Source of the DNA: Cepaea nemoralis
Taxonomy: Eukaryota; Mollusca; Gastropoda; Stylommatophora; Helicidae
Reading direction: 5' to 3'
Assembly: GCA_014155875.1 (NCBI GenBank)
Contig: JACEFZ010011676.1
Coordinates: forward strand, 325,001 to 389,000
DNA: 64,000 bases
This document shows, piece by piece, positions 58,311 through 64,000 of the stretch (positions are counted from its first letter, which is position 1; each line of letters starts with the position of its first letter). The notes beneath the pieces were generated by a model. That model was not told the DNA's origin. It did not search any database and saw nothing but the letters and a program-made list of their open reading frames with translations. The position numbers and the translations under genes were made by a program.

Positions 58311-58925
58311 ATTGAGAAAACAAAAAAAAAACAAATAAAAAGTCCTTTTAAGGACTGCTACCAGTCAAGCCAGGAGCCTGCACCAACAAAGAAAACAAGA
58401 GGAAATATGCACAAAGGACAGCCGCCGACCGATCCCACTGCTGACGTCACAGACACAAACGCTACATAACCAGTCCGAGATAGGACTCACAAGACAAGAA
58501 TTAGGGTGAATAAACCCACAAAAACCACGGACCTCAACAATAACCACAGCTCATGAAGCAGGTTAGACGAGGCTGAATTTGGAATTTTTGTTTTTTAATC
58601 AACCAACTATGGTAATTTCAAACGTAAATGTATGTTATGCTTAAGTGCAGAAACACATGTGATTGAACGTAGATTCCAGGTCGACCCAGCCTAAACTAGA
58701 TACCAGGAAATGTCTCGAGAAGTAAAGTCGACCGGCATGATACTCACCACATCACCTACCGAGTGCCATTTGGTCTAGACAAATATGACTATAGCACCAG
58801 ATGTCGTATGCGCCATAAGAAGTGTAAAGAGGTCGTCCCCGGCTGCACATTTTATAGAAACTCCGCAGGTTCTTCATTCTTGTTATTTTCTCTAATATTA
58901 TTATATCATTTGGTGTCACTTTCAG

Positions 58926-59170
58926 CATTGGTGATTCCTGCTGTTTTGATAAGTTTCGTGGGGTTCTTTGGCTGTAAAGAACGTACAGCTGCTATTGCCA
59001 TTGTTATTGTCGGAATCACCATCAGTGGGGTACAACTCGGGGCTGGATACGCGACAAATATCATGGAACTTGCACCCCCACACGCAGGAGTCATGTTTGC
59101 CATATCAAACACTTTTGGATCGATATCCGGAATAATATTCATCCCTGTGGTTAAATACTTAACTGTAAAT
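58926..59170 (+). CDS. SLC17 (sialin-like) transporter exon
   Basis: Acceptor 'tttggtgtcactttcag' and donor 'aat|gtaagt'. It enters with two bases, completing the codon left open at 35203, and ends in phase 0. Encodes 'LVIPAVLISFVGFFGC' (TM9), 'TAAIAIVIVGITISGVQLGA' (TM10), the loop 'GYATNIMELAPPHAGVMFAI' and 'SNTFGSISGIIFIPVVKYLT' (TM11). The signature G(Y/F)..NH(L/I)D.AP.(Y)AG.L.GI(S/T)NT.(G/A)(T)..G is clear. The conserved H and D in 'NHxD' are replaced (I-M-E). Human sialin has 'GPAVFLVAAGFIGC' at the same place. The last exon(s), for TM12, are not found before 64000. Confidence 0.92.
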
Positions 59171-59714
59171 GTAAGTACCTTACCCACATTTACGTTAGTT
59201 AATATTTATTCCAGGTATTTTGAAATAAGTTAACTCACAAAGATAACTGGTTACTGTCATCAGAATACAGTCCACATTCTTTGGAAATGCCATGGGAAGG
59301 GAAAAGATTGAGTATGTAATTGCAACGAGAAAGATGGAAGGGACGACAACAAGGGGAGACCAAGAGAGCAGGTGCTGCTCAGTTTTAACACCATGGCTTT
59401 GAGGAGTGTCGGTCATAGAAATGATTAACAACACAGGAGAAGAAGACAGACATGATCACCAACGGCACTCGGCAATGACTATAAGATAAAGTAGAATACG
59501 TGTTCCTAGCATTAGTAGGAAAAATGTTTTATACATATTTTCCTGGTTTTAAAGATGTCTGAGGAGTGGCTGATTGAGACCATTATGGTGTTTTTTATTC
59601 CTATTTCCGCATGCAGAAACAGATACACCACAAGGGCCCCAATTATAACTAACCGTGTGATCGGCAGTTGAACGGGGCCTGAACACATTTTCTTCAAAGG
59701 CGAGCAAGCGGGCG

Positions 59715-59930
59715 ATTGAACGAAAGGATAGCCGAGTAGCTAGAATGCCGGGTTCTCCGTCGGGAGACCCGGATTCCAATCCTCGGTAAGGTGTCGATTT
59801 ATGTTTCTGCCGGGGGTGAAAAGAAAACCCTACGACCTGCACAGTTCGCGGCGAATACACTAGTCAGGTGGCCCTAATTTCCCCTGACTCCACGGCAAGG
59901 TGCAATAGGCAATTAAAGACAAGTTAGTTG
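59715..59930 (+). repeat. SINE-1 copy
   Basis: Head 'gatagccgagtagctagaat', 'ctccgtcgggagacccgg' and degenerate B box 'ggattccaatcc'; body 'cgacctgcacagttcgcggcg'; end 'ggcaaggtgcaataggcaa'. Confidence 0.85.
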
Positions 59931-60269
59931 CATATCCTTTTACAGGACGTCGTAGTCACCCCATCAGTTATTTTTCTGTGTGTGATATCTAGGCAAAGTT
60001 TACGTCCAAGCAGTTTGCCATTGCTTTCTAAACGACCGGCACCCATACCATTTCGTAAACACACCATAAGTTTGTACCAAGTATAGCCACTAGTCTCTTA
60101 CAAGATTTTGCATCGATATACTGTCGTAGTCATGTCAGAGTTCGAAGATTGGAGCGCTAGTAGTTGGGAACTCACCTTGAAGATTATTATTGAACTGCTA
60201 ATAGATCAAGCCTTACGACTGATACAATAACAGTAACCTGTGCCCTTCACTGACTCGGGGCGCAAAAAT

Positions 60270-60735
60270 ATTCACATGCGTGCTTACTGAGCGACTGAAT
60301 GGATATGTTCAAGAAGGTCCAATTAGGCCTCATACGATATGTTTGGCACACTGAGCAAGTCACAATTATTCAAGCTAACTTTCATCTATATACCGGGGCA
60401 CTCGGGCGTAAAAGGCAACGAACCAGCCGATCGTTGGGCAATCATGGCGGTGATCGAGTATGGAAGGGCAATGGATATCATCACCAATGCTATAAGAGAT
60501 GCAGAATACATATATGACTTTAATGACACTTGGGATTTTGCTTCCATGTCCAGCGTGCAGGAGATGGGCGTGAAACTGAGAGCCGCCACACATGAACATC
60601 TTCCCAAGGGCGCAAAGCCTGCGGTTAAGTAACACACAACAGGTACAATTAGTCGAGAAGCGCTCGCAGAGATGATAGTGAATAGAACGGAGCACCTATT
60701 GACCTGACCGGAGTGCAGTGATGATACTCTTCACC
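60270..60735 (+). mobile_element. LINE RNase H remnant
   Basis: 'MDMFKKVQLGLIRYVW' (DS..M box region) and, in the next frame, 'KLTFIYIPGHSGVKGNEPAD' with the classic PGH.G..GNE.AD box. 'HEHLPKGAKPAVK' is the tail. One frame shift near 60390. No tail repeat visible. Confidence 0.75.
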
Positions 60736-60740
60736 AATTA

Positions 60741-61196
60741 CTAATCTCTACTGCTAGATGAAGACACAATAACAGATGAATGTCTGAGTTTGCATTTAAA
60801 CATGTTTCCAGCAAAAAAGGGAAATAACGGAACAAATCTGTAGTGTTTTAACAGTCCTGTTGCACGCTCCCTGTCTGAGGCGTCCAAGAAGGCTATCGGT
60901 CCACTCATACCGGTAGTCTTGCACGCTCTCCCAGCCTTAATTTTCCTGGATTTAGAGATCAGGACTGAGCATAGAATGTGATCACTCCCATGGTCATTCA
61001 AAACAGTCCACGTTACATCAAGGACTGATAACTCGGAGACAAGTGCCAAGTCAATAGCTGTGTCTGCATCGCCAGGCCTCATTGCCATTCTAGTCGGCCT
61101 ACCATGATATGATATCACAACATCTAGCTTAAGAGTGGGGGTGGAGGCGGTCAGTGCAGATTTCCGCTGTATGAAGAATACGACACACACACACAC
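60741..61196 (-). mobile_element. LINE endonuclease C-terminal remnant
   Basis: The minus-strand frame carries 'MAMRPGDADTAIDLALVSE' and 'VLNDHGSDHILCSVLISK', i.e. the terminal (S)DH box of the endonuclease, like LINE-B 'GDEDSAIDLALVSP' and 'GHHGSDHHPC'. It abuts the RNase H remnant of opposite orientation at 61200. Confidence 0.75.
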
Positions 61197-61199
61197 ATC

Positions 61200-61656
61200 G
61201 TGAGTGGAACTGACTCAGAAATCATGCTGAGGAAGGTGAGGAAAGGCAAGCTTCGGGCAGAGTGTCTTGCTTCGCTTCGGAGGTCACGGGTGGCAAGCAT
61301 CGCCTGGATCTTTTCTCCGAGGCATGCCAGTGTGCTGGGGAATGAACAGGCGGAAAGATTGGCTGGCCCTGCAAAACTTGGTGGAGTACTGATGTTGACA
61401 AGGCAGACGTGGTTGCGACCTTGTGGGAGCACGTGTGCACCTCCGAGGAGCAAATGGATCACCATGGTCTGGTAATAATGAGGCAGCGAGAAGTGACGAG
61501 GGGATCTGGCCGACACTCGACGCTCAGAGGAAAGGCGAGACGGACACATAATCAGATTGCTACTGGTACTATTGGTGTTCGAACTCTTCGCTGGCTGCTG
61601 AGGATGGGGACGGAGCGCTTATGGAAATGCCCCGAATGCTGTGATGTCGGTTCCTA

Positions 61657-61696
<40 letters not shown>

Positions 61697-61697
61697 T
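61200..61697 (+). mobile_element. LINE RNase H C-terminal remnant with (AATC)n tail
   Basis: 'SDSEIMLRKVRKGKL'-type box, 'WIFSPRHASVLGNEQAERLA', then in another frame 'MRQREVTRGSGRHSTL' and 'RTLRWLLRMGTERLWKCPEC', a stop and (AATC)n at 61657-61697. Same family as 35.5-36.0 kb. Confidence 0.78.
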
Positions 61698-61734
61698 GTA
61701 GTGTTTACAACCAGTCTGCTACTAGCAAAATCCA

Positions 61735-61960
61735 GAAGTCTTCGTGGGAAAGCGGTCAGGCCACTTGTCTAAGACACTAAAGATCGTGGGTAGGCTCGTT
61801 TTCCGACTCCGCAATTCGGTTCCAGGGAGATATTTCTGTGGAAGTCCTTAAGGATCGTTGCTGGAGCTGCAGTGTTCGTGATTTGTGTGACGCTTTCGGC
61901 AGGCGACTCTGCAGAAAGATACCGAACCAAATGGTATACAATCTGTTGAGTTGAGTTGAG
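61735..61960 (+). repeat. SINE-2 copy
   Basis: Head 'gtgggaaagcggtcaggcc' with a degenerate B box 'attcggttccaggg', then 'tgtgacgctttcggcaggcg'. It ends near 'gttgagttgagttgag'. Confidence 0.6.
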
Positions 61961-62151
61961 TCAAGAACCGATATCATTGCACTCGGGTCATTCCCATAAG
62001 CGCTCAGTCCTCATCTTCAACAGCCAGCGCTTAGTTTCAATACGAATGGTGCCCGTTACAATCTGATTATGTGTTTCTCTTGCTTTACCTCTGAGTGACG
62101 ACTGTCTACCAGATTCTCTGACCACCCCCTGTTGCCGCATTCTCTCTAGAC

Positions 62152-63517
62152 CAGTGTTTCCCAAACTTTTTTTTAGCTATGCCCCACCTAAGCCTTTCTA
62201 AAATTCTTATCCCCCCCCCCCCCAACATATTAGTTTTAATATTTAAAAATTGAAATGTTCACTAAAGAAAATTGAATGATAGGTTTTAGGAAGAAATCAC
62301 TAAGAAATTATTGAGCAAACAAAGTAAGTAAATTTTCAAACCATATAATGGAGAACAGAAATTCAAGTACAAAATAATTTTCATGAAAGATTTTTCTATA
62401 TTATTTTAATTATTAGTAATTATTTATTATTTAAATTTAGTGAGAACCTTGCGCTTGATACTTGCTGCAAAGGGGTTTTATGTCAGGTTCCAATTTAGTT
62501 AACTTCAGTCTCAAATTTCCCCGTTTTGTTATATCCAGCTGATTTCTTTTTTATTTTTCTTTCATTTTTTTTTAAAGCAGCTAATAATTTATGGCACTAA
62601 ATCCGCATTCAGCTAAATATGAAGATGGAAACGGTAACAAGAGTTCTCTTGCACATTTGGTTGCATTTTTATATTTGATTTCGGTTTCCTCACAAAGCCA
62701 TGCCATAGCTCCTTTTATATAAAATACAATTTTAATTGACTCATCATTTTGCATTCCTGCGAGTTCTTCCTGATACTGCATATTTGAAATATCAGACAAA
62801 TTCACTAACATTGTCTGCATCATCAAATTTGGGAAATCAATTTGTTTCAAATCAGAAAATCTTTCTTTTAAATCAGCCGATGAAATATTCATATGATCGA
62901 CAATAACATATATACCGGTATCAGTCACTTCACATTTCTGGAGCGAATGGAACTTTTCAAAATTTGTGTTGTAAATATATGTCTGACATCATTCAATAAA
63001 GGTAATGAAACCGAATATCTTCACTTTTGCATCAACAAGAGATTTATTTGTTCCTTGAAGCTGTTTATTTAATATATTTAGGTTTTCAGAGATATCGGCT
63101 AAATAGCTCACAAATGCTTTACCATCGACTGTTAACAGATGTTTCATTTCAGGTCTGTCGCTTAAAAAGTCACTAAGAGTACCAAATAGTTCAATAAATC
63201 TTTTCAAGCAGTTCCCTTTCGAAAGCCATCTTACTTCAGTGTGAAATATAAGTCTCACACGGTCTTTATTTTGTTCTTCACAAAACAACTTGAAGAGACT
63301 ATCACATTTGGCATTAACTTTAATAACATTGATACACTTTATAACTACATTTAGAACTTCATTTAGAACAGGTGAAATGTTTTTAGCTACCAGGTGTTCC
63401 CTGTGAATAACACAATGCACAAGAAGCATTTCTGAATTATCATCTTTCATCAATGTTAAGCAAACATTTTACTTCCGCATCATATTATGAGCACCATCTG
63501 CAGCACAAGATTTAGTT

Positions 63518-63601
<84 letters not shown>

Positions 63602-63905
63602 TTGGAGATAGTGGTGCTTTCTAATGATTTACAGAACAACATTTCTTCAGCAAAATCATCTTTATCAATATATCTTACCTAAGATATAAGTGTGGCGTCA
63701 CTGTCTCTCAAAGTTGATTCATCCATTTGCACCGAGAATTTTCTGTTTTCAGCTTTTCAACAAGTTGTATTTCAATATCCTCACTCAATTCGTCTATTCT
63801 TCTGCTAGCAGTATTGTTACTTAGTGGCATATCTTTAACGTCTTTGTCATCTTTTTCCACAACCGTTTTAAGAAATGTTGATGTTGATGGTTTGATTAAA
63901 TTCTC
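62152..63905 (-). mobile_element. hAT (Buster/ZBED5-type) transposon remnant
   Basis: Decayed transposase on the minus strand. Pieces in order: 63900-63730 'MPLSNNTASRRIDELSEDIE', 63720-63600 'TLRDSDATLIS' and 'IDKDDFAEEMLFCKSLE', 63453-62989 'LLVHCVIHREHLVAKNISP', 'IFHTEVRWLSKGNCLKRF', 'DGKAFVSYLADISENL', 62928-62581 'PFPSSYLAECGFSAI' (hAT dimerisation region) and 62530-62440 'RLKLTKLEPDIKPLC'. Several stops and frame shifts. The 3' terminal inverted repeat is 'cagtgtttcccaaact' from 62152, preceded by 'ctctagac'. The 5' end is lost beyond LINE-C. The same transposase type gave rise to vertebrate ZBED5/ZBED8 genes. 61960-62150 shows no gene. Confidence 0.88.
63521..63599. repeat. (TA)n microsatellite inside hAT
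   Basis: About 39 ta units splitting the transposase reading between 'STTISKD' and 'CAADGAHNMM'. Confidence 0.97.
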
Positions 63906-63907
63906 CC

Positions 63908-64000
63908 CTAGTAGTAGGCCTCTTTCAGTCCTGAAGGACTATAGAGTTGTGCCGCTTGGGAGGTGCCTGGCAGCACCGCTGGTGACTGTATAGTCCAATT
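63908..64000 (-). mobile_element. LINE-C 3' end, running out of the window
   Basis: The minus strand reads 'tacagtcaccagcggtgctg', 'ctcccaagcggcac', 'gtccttcaggactgaaagag' and 'gcctactacta', the same 3' end as at 56530-56640. The rest lies beyond position 64000. Confidence 0.85.

Overview
The window looks like a non-coding stretch of a repeat-rich animal genome. It has spliced host exons with introns of tens of kilobases, at least seven non-LTR retrotransposon lineages, three tRNA-derived SINE families, one complete Ty3/gypsy LTR element, a hAT element and many long microsatellites. A decayed 18S rRNA copy at 17.3-18.4 kb has a V4 region of lophotrochozoan, probably molluscan, type. I therefore read the organism as a mollusc, perhaps a gastropod; the phylum is only moderately sure and the species is unknown. 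Repeat family names used here (LINE-A to LINE-G, SINE-1 to SINE-3, repeat X) are local labels.

Host genes: three + strand exons (2003-2139, 35071-35203, 58926-59170) encode consecutive parts of an SLC17 (sialin-like) transporter. The second and third join in phase across a 23.7 kb intron. A 135 bp segment at 2224 may be a further exon. Inside the first long intron, on the minus strand, 32497-32919 encodes a divergent Bcl-2 family domain with BH1 and BH2 motifs.

Layout. 0-5.5 kb: SINE-2 copies, one SLC17 exon, 3' ends of LINEs, a SINE-1. 5.5-13.6 kb: Ty3/gypsy element with 305 bp LTRs that look identical, gag and pol linked by a textbook -1 frameshift signal, but with one nonsense codon and four frame breaks. 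14-17.3 kb: LINE fragments, AT-rich sequence and local direct repeats. 17.3-18.9 kb: minus-strand 18S pseudogene and probable 5' ETS. 19.6-24 kb: two copies of a long non-coding repeat (X). 24-26.6 kb: LINE-A, microsatellites, LINE-E, SINE-1. 26.6-29 kb: a pair of 850 bp direct repeats. 31.4-32.4 kb: 21 bp minisatellites. 33.1-34.2 kb: a large inverted repeat. 35-39 kb: SLC17 exon, LINE and SINE fragments.

39.8-56.6 kb is a nest of LINEs: LINE-B (endonuclease, RT, RNase H) on the minus strand; LINE-A split by another LINE-B with a target-site duplication; LINE-F; and LINE-C split by a 2.59 kb copy of repeat X with a 4 bp target-site duplication. 56.7-58.5 kb holds a LINE ORF1 (three zinc knuckles) without an ORF2. 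59-64 kb holds the last SLC17 exon, RNase H remnants, SINEs and a decayed Buster-type hAT transposase. Most coding potential is mobile-element derived; the host genes are the SLC17 exons and probably the Bcl-2-like exon.
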